Numbered from the stretch's first letter, positions 8,357-18,211 are shown. The stretch is 64,000 nucleotides of DNA from Bacillaceae bacterium OF18-1A (GCA_027694045.1 JAQEWB010000006.1:84235-148234); one strand, 5' to 3'. Made by a program: numbers and translations. Notes: generated by a model from the sequence alone, not told the origin.

Positions 8357-9154
8357 GTGAAACGAGTATACAGCATATGTCTTTCAACTATGGTCTCGTT
8401 TATTTTATTATTTCCTAGCATTAGTTTTGCAAAGACAACGTTAGAAACAAAAATGCCTTCATCTGTTTTAAATATTTCAAAAGACAATACGTTTCCAAAT
8501 GATGCGCAAGATTTGCCGCGTTTGCAGCCAAGTAAGTTTGCTCAAGAACTATTGAAAACAGCCAATATTAAAATTGAAAATCCGGACTTAATTCGGATGT
8601 TTAATGAAACGACAATTTCAAATGCACCGCTTGCGGTAGGATACCGTGCAAAAATTTATTTAGGTCAATGGGCTTTAAATTATGAATCAGTAGATACATC
8701 GATTAATTGGGAATATAAGCAAGTGAATCGAAATGTGTATGATAATCGCGGGGGAGATCGCTTATATCCACTTCGTTATAAGCAAGAAACTCAAAAGACG
8801 ATTGAAGGCGATTTAACAGCAGATATGAAAGATGCTACAGATGTGAAAAAAATGATGCTTTTAAAAGCACTTGAAAAGGTGCAATTGCCACTTTCGTTTA
8901 AAACGACTATTGGCTATGGTACTGGACATGAGAGGGTTTATAATATTAGCCCGAGTCAGCTTGGCTATTTATATGCTTATACACCAGCAGTAAATGAAAA
9001 GGGAAAAGTGACATTTGGAGAAGTATATCTTGTGCTAAAGGGAAATCAAAAAAGGCTTGTTGTAAAAAATATTACCTCACAAGGAATTGGAGCGGCAATT
9101 CCAATTCATGATCATTTATATTTTAAATTCATTTCTTCTTCTCACTCACAATAA
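8357..9154 (+). CDS. yfkD: YfkD family secreted protein
   Basis: The 265-aa product begins with a signal peptide (residues 1 to about 25, cleavage after ISFA) and has a soluble domain rich in aromatic residues. It matches B. subtilis YfkD in length, in context (next to the yfkE-type exchanger and yfkAB) and in general make-up. The function is unknown; location outside the membrane is predicted. The ATG/GTG choice is supported by AAGGAG about ten bases upstream of GTG 8357. It converges on yfkAB with a shared terminator. Confidence 0.85.
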   Translation: MKRVYSICLSTMVSFILLFPSISFAKTTLETKMPSSVLNISKDNTFPNDAQDLPRLQPSKFAQELLKTANIKIENPDLIRMFNETTISNAPLAVGYRAKIYLGQWALNYESVDTSINWEYKQVNRNVYDNRGGDRLYPLRYKQETQKTIEGDLTADMKDATDVKKMMLLKALEKVQLPLSFKTTIGYGTGHERVYNISPSQLGYLYAYTPAVNEKGKVTFGEVYLVLKGNQKRLVVKNITSQGIGAAIPIHDHLYFKFISSSHSQ

Positions 9155-9158
9155 CGTG

Positions 9159-9190
9159 AAAAACGTCAGCGTATAAGCTGACGTTTTTTT
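9159..9190. terminator. Bidirectional terminator between yfkD and yfkAB
   Basis: AAAAACGTCAGC pairs with GCTGACGTTTTTTT over a 6-nt loop, placed between converging genes. Confidence 0.9.
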
Positions 9191-10316
9191 ATAATGTAAT
9201 ATTTGCTGTTTTTGATAAGAAATCTTCTGTTGGATAGTAGCTGTTTTTTACAAGAACATTCGGTCCAAGGCATTTTACTGCAGGACAGTGACAGCTTAAT
9301 GATTTTGCCGTTTTTGAAGCACTCCATTTGTCATAAGCTTCTTGCAATGTGTTTGTTTGTATGTTTCCTAGAAGTGGAACATCACCGAAATCAGTTACGA
9401 TAATATTGCCATCAAAAATGTTTACATTTAAGCGTGAACGACCATCTGGATCGTTACGAACAGTGACATTTTTGCTCTCTTGTAATTTTTTAAACGTAGC
9501 TATGTCTCGCTCATCATCGCTGCAAGCATAGAAAGGTAAAGTTCCGAATAACATCCATACATTCTCATCGCGAATTTCTAGTAAATGTTCAATTGCATCA
9601 CGAATTTCAGCTTTTGTTAAAATTTCTAGATTGCTCGCAAAGTCACTCGGATACATTGGGTGAACTTCGTGACGTTTACAACCCATTTCTTCGACAATTT
9701 GACGATGAATATGTTCAATATGAGGAAGCGTTCTTTTGTTTAACATCGTTTCAGCTGATACGAGTACACCTGCATCTGATAGAGCTTTACTATTTGTAAT
9801 CATTCTTTCGAATAATTTTGCACGTTGCTCATAAGTAGGTTTACGCTCCATCATTGCAAATCCACCCTCAACGAAGTCATCAATTGTTCCCCAGTTATGA
9901 GAAATATGCAATACGTCTAAATAAGGAATAATTTGTTCGTAACGTGCTAAATCTATAGTTAAGTTTGAGTTGATTTGAGTGCGAACGCCTCGTTCATGGG
10001 CATATTTTAAGAGTGGTGTTACATAGTTGTCGACGGATTTTTTTGAAAGCATAGGTTCTCCGCCGGTAATACTTAAAGAACGTAAATGAGGGATCTCATC
10101 TAATCGTTTTAATAAAAGCTCCATCGGAAGCGGATTTGGGTCTTTCGGCTGTAACGTGTAACCAACAGCGCAATGCTCACAGCGCATATTGCATAACGTT
10201 GTCGTTGTAAACTCAACATTTGTTAATAGTAGTTTGCCGTACTCTTCAAGGTCCATATACGCTTCCCATGGATCGTAAGAAGGAGTAATCGGCTTCATTT
10301 TTTGTGATATCGTCAT
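9189..10316 (-). CDS. yfkAB: Radical SAM / CxCxxxxC protein YfkAB
   Basis: The 375-aa protein has a radical-SAM cluster motif CNMRCEHC (Cys42, 46, 49) and SITGGEPM for SAM binding. A second cysteine motif near the C-terminus, CHCPAVKC (Cys342, 344, 349), fits the CxCxxxxC signature that names the YfkAB group and suggests an auxiliary iron-sulfur site. In B. subtilis this gene was first split into yfkA and yfkB; here it is one intact frame. The substrate is unknown. It is preceded by AAAGGAG at a good distance from the ATG. Confidence 0.9.
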   Translation of the reverse strand: MTISQKMKPITPSYDPWEAYMDLEEYGKLLLTNVEFTTTTLCNMRCEHCAVGYTLQPKDPNPLPMELLLKRLDEIPHLRSLSITGGEPMLSKKSVDNYVTPLLKYAHERGVRTQINSNLTIDLARYEQIIPYLDVLHISHNWGTIDDFVEGGFAMMERKPTYEQRAKLFERMITNSKALSDAGVLVSAETMLNKRTLPHIEHIHRQIVEEMGCKRHEVHPMYPSDFASNLEILTKAEIRDAIEHLLEIRDENVWMLFGTLPFYACSDDERDIATFKKLQESKNVTVRNDPDGRSRLNVNIFDGNIIVTDFGDVPLLGNIQTNTLQEAYDKWSASKTAKSLSCHCPAVKCLGPNVLVKNSYYPTEDFLSKTANITL

Positions 10317-10529
10317 ATGAAATACTCCTTTGACTATTGAAATAACAATTTGTCCATTCTCTATAATAGAAGAATATGTGCTTTTTATAAAGTGAAACTT
10401 TTTAGCAGAGAAAGAGAGAGGGCTTACATTTTCATCAATGTTTGTTACAAAATTGATGAAATTTCATGTCCATAACAATCATTTTTGCGGTATAATAAAA
10501 GCAACTCGAATAAAAAGGAGAGTGCCTTC

Positions 10530-10712
10530 GTGGGAAAAGCAATTCAAGATAAAGATACACAATTAGTATATTTAAAAGAACGTTTAAATATGTTCATTGA
10601 AGTAATCGATACAATTGAACCTGAAGAAGTAGAGTTAGAAGATGTAGATCGTCTTCTTGCGATGCTAGATGAATTAGAATTAAAATGTGAGCAATTTAAA
10701 AAAGACGAATAA
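10530..10712 (+). CDS. Small SE1561/YfkK-like protein
   Basis: The GTG at 10530 preceded by AAAAAGGAG gives a 60-aa product, MGKAIQDKDTQLVYLKERLN onward. The frame is open upstream to 10485, but that region has no ribosome site. The product is acidic and helical, with IEPEEVELEDVDRLLAMLDE and ELKCEQFKKDE. It resembles the short SE1561 family of Firmicutes, of unknown function. A terminator follows at once, so it is monocistronic. Confidence 0.75.
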   Translation: MGKAIQDKDTQLVYLKERLNMFIEVIDTIEPEEVELEDVDRLLAMLDELELKCEQFKKDE

Positions 10713-10718
10713 TATATT

Positions 10719-10753
10719 AAAAAGGCTGCCAATACAAAATTGGCAGCCTTTTT
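10719..10753 (+). terminator. Terminator after the SE1561-like gene
   Basis: AAAAGGCTGCCAAT pairs with ATTGGCAGCCTTTT, followed by T residues. Confidence 0.92.
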
Positions 10754-10918
10754 CTGTGCGGATAATAGAAGGACGATAGAAAAAAAGGTATAATCAAGTT
10801 GTGAAAAATTTCATTTATACTTTAATAGCGTGAAACAAATAAAAAGCTGAAAAGCATAACAATGGAATTTTCATCTCATAACGTTTTGGTAGCGTTCACA
10901 ATTGAGGGGGAAGTAACA

Positions 10919-12439
10919 ATGGAAAAGCTTCAAGAAAGCATGTATCAACTAATCGTTGAAACGTCAACGAACTTGCCGAAAGATGTTCGTCGTGCGATTC
11001 AACAAGCGAAAGAGCGAGAAAATGCAGGGACTCGTTCTGCGATGGCACTTGGCACAATTACGAATAACATTAAAATGGCAGATGATAATATCTCGCCAAT
11101 TTGCCAAGATACAGGGATGCCAACGTTTAAAATTTATACACCAGTTGGTGTGAATCAATTAAAGCTGAAGGAAGCAATCTATAGTGCGCTTGAGCGGGCG
11201 ACAAAAGATGGTAAACTTCGTCCTAACTCTGTTGACTCACTTTTTGGAGACAATAGTGGAAACAACTTAGGACCAGGAACACCTGTTATTAAGTTTGAAC
11301 AATGGGAAGAAGATTATATTGATGCACGTTTAATTTTAAAGGGCGGTGGCTGTGAGAATAAAAATATTCAATATAGCTTACCGTGTGAATTAGAAGGACT
11401 TGGACGAGCAGGCCGTGATTTAGAAGGAATTCGTAAATGCCTTCTTCATGCCGTATATCAAGCGCAAGGCCAAGGATGTAGTGCAGGTGTAATTGGTGTT
11501 GGTATCGGGGGAGACCGCACATCAGGTTATGAATTAGCAAAAAATCAATTATTCCGTACATTAGATGATGTTAATCCAGTACCAGAGTTACAACAACTTG
11601 AAGAGTACGTATTAGAAAATGCGAATAAGTTAGGTATCGGTACGATGGGATTCGGCGGAGAAACCACTTTACTTGGTTGTAAAATCGGCGTATACAATCG
11701 CCTGCCAGCTAGTTTCTACGTATCTGTTGCGTATAATTGCTGGGCATATCGCCGTCTAGGTGTGAAAATCCATCCTGAAACAGGAGAAATTATGGACTGG
11801 TTATACCAGGAAGGTGAAGATACACTTCAGCAAGAAGTGCAAGAAAAAACAGAGCAACGTGAGATTGTATTACAAGCGCCAATTACAGAGGAGCAAATTC
11901 GTGAACTTCGCGTTGGTGATGTTGTAACAATTAATGGCATGATGTATACAGGTCGTGATGCAATCCATAAGCATTTAATGGATAACGATTGTCCAGTAGA
12001 TCTAAATGGGCAAATTATTTACCACTGTGGTCCAGTTGTTGTGAAAGATGAAAATGACAATTGGCAAATTAAAGCGGCAGGTCCAACGACAAGTATTCGT
12101 GAAGAACCGTACCAAGGCGATATCATGAAGAAATTCGGTATTCGCGCTGTTATTGGAAAAGGCGGTATGGGTGCGAAAACATTAGCGGCTTTAGAAGAAC
12201 ACGGCGGTGTATATTTAAATGCAATTGGTGGTGCAGCACAATATTATGCTGAATGTATTAAAGAAGTGAAAGATGTTGATTTCTTACAATTTGGTATTCC
12301 AGAGGCAATGTGGCATTTACGTATCGGTGGATTTAAAGCAGTTGTAACAATGGATTCTCACGGTAATAGCTTACATGCAGATGTTGATAAAACATCACTT
12401 GAAAAATTAGCTAGCTTTAAAGAGCCAGTATTTAAGTAA
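10919..12439 (+). CDS. fumA: Class I fumarate hydratase
   Basis: This 506-aa iron-sulfur fumarase interconverts fumarate and malate in the TCA cycle. The N-terminal alpha domain carries NISPICQDTGMP, NNLGPGTPVI and KGGGCENKN. GCSAGVIGVGIGGDRT follows, and the C-terminal beta domain has GPTTSIREEPYQGDIMKKFG and GKGGMGAKTL. Cysteines in the CQDTG, GGGCEN and TTLLGCK contexts fit the 4Fe-4S ligands. An upstream ATG at 10862 is in frame, but GAGGGGGAAG before the ATG at 10919 marks the start. It stands alone, with a terminator after it. Class I fumarases are oxygen-sensitive. Confidence 0.93.
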   Translation: MEKLQESMYQLIVETSTNLPKDVRRAIQQAKERENAGTRSAMALGTITNNIKMADDNISPICQDTGMPTFKIYTPVGVNQLKLKEAIYSALERATKDGKLRPNSVDSLFGDNSGNNLGPGTPVIKFEQWEEDYIDARLILKGGGCENKNIQYSLPCELEGLGRAGRDLEGIRKCLLHAVYQAQGQGCSAGVIGVGIGGDRTSGYELAKNQLFRTLDDVNPVPELQQLEEYVLENANKLGIGTMGFGGETTLLGCKIGVYNRLPASFYVSVAYNCWAYRRLGVKIHPETGEIMDWLYQEGEDTLQQEVQEKTEQREIVLQAPITEEQIRELRVGDVVTINGMMYTGRDAIHKHLMDNDCPVDLNGQIIYHCGPVVVKDENDNWQIKAAGPTTSIREEPYQGDIMKKFGIRAVIGKGGMGAKTLAALEEHGGVYLNAIGGAAQYYAECIKEVKDVDFLQFGIPEAMWHLRIGGFKAVVTMDSHGNSLHADVDKTSLEKLASFKEPVFK

Positions 12440-12441
12440 AT

Positions 12442-12479
12442 AAAAAATGCATCTCGAATGATTCGAGATGCATTTTTTT
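12442..12479 (+). terminator. Terminator after fumarase
   Basis: AATGCATCTCGAAT pairs with ATTCGAGATGCATT, with an A-run before and seven T after. Confidence 0.92.
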
Positions 12480-12566
12480 GGTATATATAGAAAAACATGT
12501 TCAGCATGAAAGAATGCAAGGCAACAGAAACTACAAGTACGATTATATATGGAAAGGAGACTATTT

Positions 12567-13349
12567 ATGAAATATAAATGGTTATATATCGGTCTCATTT
12601 TTTCAATTATGATGGCACTTATTCCAGTTTCGGCATTAGCTTATACGAATACTCCACATAACTGGGGAATCCCGCGTCCTAAAAATGAAACAGTACCAGA
12701 TGCAGGAAAGTTATATACAGATTTATTACAAAAAAATGGCGGGTTTTATTTAGGGGATACGAAGAAAAAGGATATTTATTTAACATTTGATAATGGATAT
12801 GAGAATGGATACACAGGGAAAATATTAGATGTATTAAAAGAGAAAAAAGTACCAGCAACTTTCTTTGTAACGGGGCATTATATTAAAACACAAAAAGATT
12901 TATTGTTAAGAATGAAGGATGAAGGACACATTATTGGAAACCATTCGTGGAGTCATCCTGATTTCACAGCGGTAAATGATGAGAAACTTCGTGAAGAATT
13001 AACGAGTGTAACGGAAGAAATTAAAAAAGTAACTGGGCAAAAAGAAGTGAAATATGTACGTCCCCCGCGCGGCGTATTTAGTGAAAGAACGTTAGCTCTT
13101 ACGAAAGAAATGGGCTATTATAATGTATTTTGGTCACTTGCATTTTTGGATTGGAAAGTAGATCAGCAAAGAGGATGGCAATATGCACATAATAATGTAA
13201 TGACGATGATTCATCCGGGATCGATTTTATTACTTCATGCGATATCAAAAGATAATGCAGAAGCACTTGCGAAAATCATTGATGATTTGCGCGAGAAAGG
13301 GTATCATTTTAAAAGTCTAGATGACTTAGTAAAAAGCGATCAACCGTAA
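12567..13349 (+). CDS. pdaA: Polysaccharide deacetylase PdaA (delta-lactam biosynthesis)
   Basis: PdaA removes the acetyl group from N-acetylmuramic acid during spore cortex maturation, which allows muramic delta-lactam formation and germination. The 260-aa product has a signal peptide (cleavage near ALA/YT at 25), then a NodB domain. Its first motif is TFDNGYE (Asp75), with Asn where most family members have the second Asp, a known PdaA trait. GNHSWSH supplies His126 and His130, and RPPRGVF follows. GGAAAGGAG lies seven bases before ATG 12567, so that is the start although the frame is open from 12549. Downstream neighbours match the yfjP-yfjO order of B. subtilis. Confidence 0.92.
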   Translation: MKYKWLYIGLIFSIMMALIPVSALAYTNTPHNWGIPRPKNETVPDAGKLYTDLLQKNGGFYLGDTKKKDIYLTFDNGYENGYTGKILDVLKEKKVPATFFVTGHYIKTQKDLLLRMKDEGHIIGNHSWSHPDFTAVNDEKLREELTSVTEEIKKVTGQKEVKYVRPPRGVFSERTLALTKEMGYYNVFWSLAFLDWKVDQQRGWQYAHNNVMTMIHPGSILLLHAISKDNAEALAKIIDDLREKGYHFKSLDDLVKSDQP

Positions 13350-13370
13350 GCATGTATGCTTACGGTTTTC
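13343..13370 (+). terminator. Terminator after pdaA
   Basis: ACCGTAAGCAT pairs with ATGCTTACGGT over a 2-nt loop, then TTTTC; it overlaps the stop codon. Confidence 0.8.
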
Positions 13371-13408
13371 TCATGCTATAATGATGTGTAAAAAGGATGG
13401 GGAAACGT

Positions 13409-14272
13409 ATGTGGAGCGAACATGTTACGTTAGAGTATCCGTATCACTTTGAAGAGGTATTAAGACGTTTATCTTTTGATCCTCTTAACGTCATTCAATT
13501 AGATGAGAAAGTCATTTATGTCCCGCTTTGTATAGACGAGGAACAGATTGTTGTTCGCCTGCAGGGGATTGGTACGGTTCAAAATCCACAGTTTTGGATT
13601 TCTAGTCAGACAGGAGATCCAGAGAAAGTAATGAAACGAATGAGGACCATTTTTCATTGGAACGATTCGTTTCACGATATACAAAAACATTTTTTAAACA
13701 CATCATTACGTCCACTATTTGAAATATATGCTTATACTCCAATTATTTTAGAATTTGATTATTTTGCATGTTTACTTCGCTGTATTATTCATCAACAAAT
13801 AAATTTGAAATTTGCTACTGTGTTAACAGAACAATTTGTAAAACGATATGGAACAGAGAGAAATGGTATATTCTTTTTCCCTACTCCAGAAATAGTAGCA
13901 AATATTCCAATAGAAGAATTGAGAGAGCAGAAGTTTAGTCAGCGGAAAGCTGAATATATAGTAGGATTAGCAAAACACATTGTAGACGGTATATTAGATT
14001 TAGCGAGTATAGAAAACAAGACGGACGAAGAGGTTTCGGCACAATTGTTACCAATTAGGGGGATTGGAGCATGGACAGTGCAAAACTTTCTAATGTTTGG
14101 GCTTGGACGAAAAAATATGTTTCCGAAGGCAGACATCGGAATTCAGCGTGCAGTGCAAGGTGTATTTCAATTAGATGATAAACCTGATGGTGTATTTTTA
14201 GAGAAAGTGAAACAAGAGTGTGAACCATACTGCAGTTATGCAGCGTTATATTTATGGAAAAGTATAGAGTAG
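13409..14272 (+). CDS. DNA-3-methyladenine glycosylase, AlkA/YfjP type
   Basis: A base-excision-repair enzyme that removes alkylated purines. It has 287 aa when started at ATG 13409 (GATGGGG lies six bases upstream); ATG 13397 is an in-frame alternative. The helix-hairpin-helix is [15 protein letters not shown] (about residues 213-227). The catalytic Asp is in PKADIGIQ (Asp242). RCIIHQQIN matches the conserved helix of AlkA homologues. Ten bases separate it from rlmCD, so the two are probably co-transcribed. Confidence 0.88.
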   Translation: MWSEHVTLEYPYHFEEVLRRLSFDPLNVIQLDEKVIYVPLCIDEEQIVVRLQGIGTVQNPQFWISSQTGDPEKVMKRMRTIFHWNDSFHDIQKHFLNTSLRPLFEIYAYTPIILEFDYFACLLRCIIHQQINLKFATVLTEQFVKRYGTERNGIFFFPTPEIVANIPIEELREQKFSQRKAEYIVGLAKHIVDGILDLASIENKTDEEVSAQLLPIRGIGAWTVQNFLMFGLGRKNMFPKADIGIQRAVQGVFQLDDKPDGVFLEKVKQECEPYCSYAALYLWKSIE

Positions 14273-14282
14273 AGGTGTAATA

Positions 14283-15662
14283 ATGATACAAAAGCAACAT
14301 GAGAGTAAGTTGGAAGTTGGTCAAACGTTCCCTGTGACAATTAAACGTCTTGGGATTAATGGAGAAGGCGTTGGTTATTTTAAGAGACAAGTTGTTTTCA
14401 TTCCAGGAGCATTACCAGGAGAAGAAGTTGTTGCTGAAACAACGAAAATTCAGCGTGGCTTCGCTGAAGCAAAAGTGAAAAAGGTTCGTAAAGCTTCACC
14501 ACATCGTGTCAAAGCACCGTGTCCAGTATATGAGGAGTGTGGTGGCTGTCAATTACAACATTTAGATTATAAAGAACAATTGAATCAAAAGCGTGATATC
14601 GTTGTACAAGCATTTGAGAAGTACATGAAAAACAGTTTGGAAGAGAAAATTCGTCCGACACTTGGTATGGAAAATCCATGGCATTATCGTAATAAGAGTC
14701 AATTACAAGTGGGGCGTAAAGACGAAAAAGTTATTACAGGGCTATATAAACAAAACTCACATCAGTTAATTGATATCGCTCACTGTATGATTCAACATAA
14801 AGCAACGAATGAAGCGACGAAAGTTGTGAGACGTATATTAGAGAAGCTAAATGTCTCTATTTACAACGAGAAAAAACAAAAAGGTTTAGTACGCACAATT
14901 GTAACACGTACTGCAGTTCAAACAGGAGAAGTACAAGTTACACTGATTACAACAAAAGAAGAATTACCAAATAAAGAGCAGTTTATCGCAGAAGTACAAA
15001 AGCAAATGCCAGCTGTTAAATCAATTATGCAAAACGTAAACTGGCGTAAAACATCTGTTATTTTTGGTGATAAAACATTTAAATTAGCTGGAAAAGAAGT
15101 AATTCAAGAAACCCTTGGTGATTTATCATTTGAATTATCAGCACGTGCATTCTTCCAGTTGAATCCAGAACAAACAGTTGTGTTATATGATGAAGCGAAA
15201 AAAGCAGCTGCTTTAACAGGAAATGAAAAAATTGTAGACGCGTATTGTGGTGTTGGTACAATCGGTCTTTGGCTTGCGAATGATGCAGCTGAGGTACGTG
15301 GTATGGATGTAATTCCAGAAGCAATTGCAGATGCAAGAAAAAATGCAAAGCGTCACGGATTTACAAATACGAAATATGAAGCAGGTAAAGCTGAACAATG
15401 GTTACCGAAATGGGTAAAAGAAGGATGGCGTCCAGATGTAATTGTTGTCGATCCACCACGTACAGGTTGCGATGATAAATTACTGGAAACAATTTTAAAA
15501 GTGAAGCCGAAACAAGTTGTTTACGTATCTTGTAATCCTTCTTCATTAGCACGTGATGTACAAGCGTTAATGAAGAGCTATGAAGTGGAATATGTACAAC
15601 CAGTTGATATGTTCCCGCATACAGCTCATGTAGAAAATGTAGTGAAGCTTGTTAGAAAGTAA
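14283..15662 (+). CDS. rlmCD: 23S rRNA (uracil-C5)-methyltransferase RlmCD (YfjO)
   Basis: The 459-aa SAM-dependent enzyme has an N-terminal TRAM RNA-binding domain (about 10-70), cluster cysteines [10 protein letters not shown] (Cys80, 86, 89) with a fourth near Cys167, and a Rossmann fold with [23 protein letters not shown] and the catalytic Cys417 in [12 protein letters not shown] complete it. In Bacillus the single enzyme methylates both U747 and U1939 of 23S rRNA. Paralogues exist in the cereus group, so the exact target is inferred. It overlaps nothing and is followed by a short hairpin before truA. Confidence 0.88.
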   Translation: MIQKQHESKLEVGQTFPVTIKRLGINGEGVGYFKRQVVFIPGALPGEEVVAETTKIQRGFAEAKVKKVRKASPHRVKAPCPVYEECGGCQLQHLDYKEQLNQKRDIVVQAFEKYMKNSLEEKIRPTLGMENPWHYRNKSQLQVGRKDEKVITGLYKQNSHQLIDIAHCMIQHKATNEATKVVRRILEKLNVSIYNEKKQKGLVRTIVTRTAVQTGEVQVTLITTKEELPNKEQFIAEVQKQMPAVKSIMQNVNWRKTSVIFGDKTFKLAGKEVIQETLGDLSFELSARAFFQLNPEQTVVLYDEAKKAAALTGNEKIVDAYCGVGTIGLWLANDAAEVRGMDVIPEAIADARKNAKRHGFTNTKYEAGKAEQWLPKWVKEGWRPDVIVVDPPRTGCDDKLLETILKVKPKQVVYVSCNPSSLARDVQALMKSYEVEYVQPVDMFPHTAHVENVVKLVRK

Positions 15663-15670
15663 AGTTGATT

Positions 15671-15702
15671 AATATTCCCTCATCGTATGAGGGAATATTT
15701 TC
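15671..15702 (+). terminator. Hairpin terminator between rlmCD and truA
   Basis: AATATTCCCTCAT pairs with ATGAGGGAATATT, then TTTCT. It lies just before the truA ribosome site, so truA may depend on read-through or its own promoter. Confidence 0.75.
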
Positions 15703-15718
15703 TATGAAGGAGAATGTT

Positions 15719-16456
15719 ATGCATAATTATAAATTAACGATTCAGTATGACGGTGCACGTTTTAAAGGATGGCAGCGCCTTGGTAATAACGATAACACGA
15801 TTCAAGGAAAAATCGAAAGTGTCATATCTGAAATGGTCGGAAAAGAAATTGAAATTATCGGTTGCAGTAGAACAGATGCTGGTGTACATGCTTTGAATCA
15901 AGTGGCTAACTTTAAGAGTGATGAGAAGTTAGTGGAACATAAAGTGAAAAAGTATTTAAATCAATATTTACCAAATGATGTTAGTATTACGAGTGTAGAA
16001 GAAGTGTCAGAGCGTTTCCATGCTCGTTACAATTCTAAAGCAAAAACATATCTGTATAAAATTTGGAATGAAGAGCATACGAACCCATTTATGCGTAAAT
16101 ACAGCATGCATGTGAATAAGAAATTAAATGTAGAAAACATGAAACAAGCTGCGAAATATTTAGTTGGTTCACATGACTTCACTGCTTTTTCAAATGCAAA
16201 ATCAAAGAAAAAGTCTATGGTTCGAGAAGTATATACACTTGATGTGATAGAAGAGGCAGGGTTTGTACACATTAGAGTAAGTGGTAACGGCTTCCTTCAT
16301 AATATGGTACGAAAAATTGTTGGAGCATTAATTGAAGTTGGATTAGGACAATTAGATGCTGAAGCAATCCCAAACATTTTAGAGGAAAAACAACGTAATC
16401 AAATTAATTGTCTTGCTGAGGCGAGTGGATTGTATTTGGAGAATGTTGAGTTTTAA
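15719..16456 (+). CDS. truA: tRNA pseudouridine synthase TruA
   Basis: TruA makes pseudouridine at positions 38-40 of tRNA anticodon stems. The 245-aa product starts at ATG 15719 behind GAAGGAG, although the frame is open from 15665. The catalytic Asp53 is in GCSRTDAGVHA. Other conserved blocks are LTIQYDG-FKGWQ, RFHARYNSKAKTYLY, HDFTAFSNAKSK and GNGFLHNMVRKIVG. The cereus group has two truA genes; this one sits away from the ribosomal-protein cluster and would be the second copy. Confidence 0.9.
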   Translation: MHNYKLTIQYDGARFKGWQRLGNNDNTIQGKIESVISEMVGKEIEIIGCSRTDAGVHALNQVANFKSDEKLVEHKVKKYLNQYLPNDVSITSVEEVSERFHARYNSKAKTYLYKIWNEEHTNPFMRKYSMHVNKKLNVENMKQAAKYLVGSHDFTAFSNAKSKKKSMVREVYTLDVIEEAGFVHIRVSGNGFLHNMVRKIVGALIEVGLGQLDAEAIPNILEEKQRNQINCLAEASGLYLENVEF

Positions 16457-16470
16457 AGAGATAGGGATAT

Positions 16471-16498
16471 AAAAAAGCACTCATTTGAGTGCTTTTTA
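16471..16498 (+). terminator. Terminator after truA
   Basis: AAAAGCACTCA pairs with TGAGTGCTTTT over two bases. Confidence 0.88.
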
Positions 16499-16503
16499 CT
16501 ATT

Positions 16504-16617
16504 TTAAGCTGATATAGCAGTCTTATCTTTTCGAAAGATCCCCATTAATCCTCCGATTAATAATAAAACACCTGGTAACAAGTAAAGAATAGAAATACAA
16601 ATAAATCCACTTATCAT
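16504..16617 (-). CDS. Possible 37-aa single-helix membrane peptide
   Basis: The frame encodes MISGFICISILYLLPGVLLL, then IGGLMGIFRKDKTAISA. It has one hydrophobic helix followed by a basic, polar tail, a layout common for small Bacillus membrane proteins. I see no convincing ribosome site before the ATG and no terminator of its own, so it may not be expressed. The rest of the gap between truA and the RocR-like gene is empty. Confidence 0.3.
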   Translation of the reverse strand: MISGFICISILYLLPGVLLLIGGLMGIFRKDKTAISA

Positions 16618-16678
16618 GTTATATGTTTATTGTAACATATTTTACCAATGGTTATTTCTACTTAGAGAAAGATTCATT

Positions 16679-18082
16679 TTATATGTGTAAATGAAATTTT
16701 TTTAGTCTATATTGTAGATTTTGTCTACTCAATCCTAAAAACTTTGCAGCCTGTGAAATATTACCATGATATTCTTGAAGAATCTGATTGATGTAGTTCT
16801 TTTCCATCTCTGCTATTGTGTGCTTTAATGTTTTCGGCGCATCAGCATCGTTATTATTTAGGAGAGATTGCATATTGAATTCTTTTTTTATTCGGTCGCG
16901 AAAACGGGTGGGAAGATGAAACGCTGTAATGATATGTTCTTCTTCAACTAAATTCATTGAGCCTTCAATGATATGTTCTAATTCTCGTACGTTTCCAGGC
17001 CAATCATATGCATACAGGAACTCTCTTACATGTGTATCTACATCTGTTACGCCGAGTCCAAATTGAATGTTGTACTTTTCGATAAAGTGCTGAACAAGAG
17101 CAGGAATATCTTCTTTTCGTTCACGTAAAGGCGGAAGACATAAAGTAACAACGCTTAATCGGTAATATAAGTCTTCCCGTAATCGATTGTGTGTAATAGC
17201 TTCAAGAGGGTCTTCATTAATAGTTGCTATAATACGAACATCAATTTCTTTTTCTTGTGCTCCTCCGATTCTGCGTATTGTTTTTTCTTGTATAGCCCGC
17301 AACAATTTAGCTTGAAGAGTTGGACTTAATGAGTTGATTTCATCTAACAACAAAGTTCCGCCGTTTGCTTCTTCAAATAAACCAGGTTTATCTATTGCTC
17401 CTGTAAAGGCACCTCGATTTGTACCAAATAATAAGCTTTCCATTAGGGTATCAGGTATAGCTGCGCAGTTTTGTGAAATAAACGGTTTTGTTGAACGCTG
17501 ACTTTCGTTATGGATACTTTGTGCAAATAGTTCTTTGCCAGTCCCTGTTTCTCCTACTATGAGTATGGATGAGGATGTACGAATTACTCGTTTTCCTTCT
17601 GTAATGATTGATTGAATGGCTCCAGAATTACCAATTATGTGATCAAAGGTAAATTTATTATTTTGTTTTCGAGAAGGGCCCATTCTTGTTGTTTGCTTTA
17701 AGTGACTCATCTCTTTTGATATTTCAATAGCACCTTTAATTTTTCCGTTTTCTATTATAGGGAAAGTATCATTAATCGTCGTAATTTCTTGCCCCTTATT
17801 GTTAAAATACGTTTGTTTTATATTTTTGTTTGTTTTTCCAAACTTTAATGCGTCTATAAGAGTACTATTTTTATTTTCTTCAAAGGCAAATACCTCTAAA
17901 GGACTTTTATATAACACATCTAAGCGGTCCATCGATTCAATTTCCATCATTTTACGGTTATAGATAATCGTTTTACTTTCCTCGTTAATAATATGAATCC
18001 CGATATCGAGCTCATTGAGTAAAGTTTCGTATAGCATATTCATTTCAATAATCTTTTTAAAATTGATTTCTTCTGTATGCAT
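16679..18082 (-). CDS. Sigma-54-dependent activator, RocR-like (PAS, AAA+, Fis HTH)
   Basis: The 467-aa protein has an N-terminal PAS-like sensor (about 20-125: LDIGIHIINEESKTIIYNRK) and an AAA+ domain with Walker A GETGTGKE (177-184), the sigma-54 contact loop GAFTGA (224-229) and Walker B TLLLDEI. A Fis-type HTH at the C-terminus reads NISQAAKFLGLSRQNLQYRL. RocR of B. subtilis, which senses arginine or ornithine, has the same layout. It is divergent from a lipoyl-protein/permease/deacylase set that has a -24/-12 promoter, so it most likely activates that set. The inducer is unknown; an amino acid is the best guess. Confidence 0.9.
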   Translation of the reverse strand: MHTEEINFKKIIEMNMLYETLLNELDIGIHIINEESKTIIYNRKMMEIESMDRLDVLYKSPLEVFAFEENKNSTLIDALKFGKTNKNIKQTYFNNKGQEITTINDTFPIIENGKIKGAIEISKEMSHLKQTTRMGPSRKQNNKFTFDHIIGNSGAIQSIITEGKRVIRTSSSILIVGETGTGKELFAQSIHNESQRSTKPFISQNCAAIPDTLMESLLFGTNRGAFTGAIDKPGLFEEANGGTLLLDEINSLSPTLQAKLLRAIQEKTIRRIGGAQEKEIDVRIIATINEDPLEAITHNRLREDLYYRLSVVTLCLPPLRERKEDIPALVQHFIEKYNIQFGLGVTDVDTHVREFLYAYDWPGNVRELEHIIEGSMNLVEEEHIITAFHLPTRFRDRIKKEFNMQSLLNNNDADAPKTLKHTIAEMEKNYINQILQEYHGNISQAAKFLGLSRQNLQYRLKKFHLHI

Positions 18083-18152
18083 GTATTATCTTCTCCTCGT
18101 TACACCCTATGAAGACTGACTTTTTATAATTTTATTAAAATTCTCATAAAAT

Positions 18153-18211
18153 CGCAAAAATTTTTTGCTATTTTTCTTTTAAAACTTTTCAAACGATAGA
18201 AAAATTTTGCG
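18153..18211. promoter_or_regulatory. Candidate upstream activating sequence for the RocR-like protein
   Basis: An imperfect inverted repeat, CGCAAAAATTTTTTGCTAT at 18153-18171 and ATAGAAAAATTTTGCG at 18196-18211, lies about 110 bp upstream of the predicted sigma-54 start. Enhancer-binding proteins use such distal dyads. The region is AT-rich, so chance is a real alternative. Confidence 0.45.

Noticed and set aside
10387..10402. ATAAAGTGAAACTTT between yfkAB and the SE1561-like gene, like a bcr1 end
   Set aside because: Only 15 bases match and no other part of the repeat is visible.
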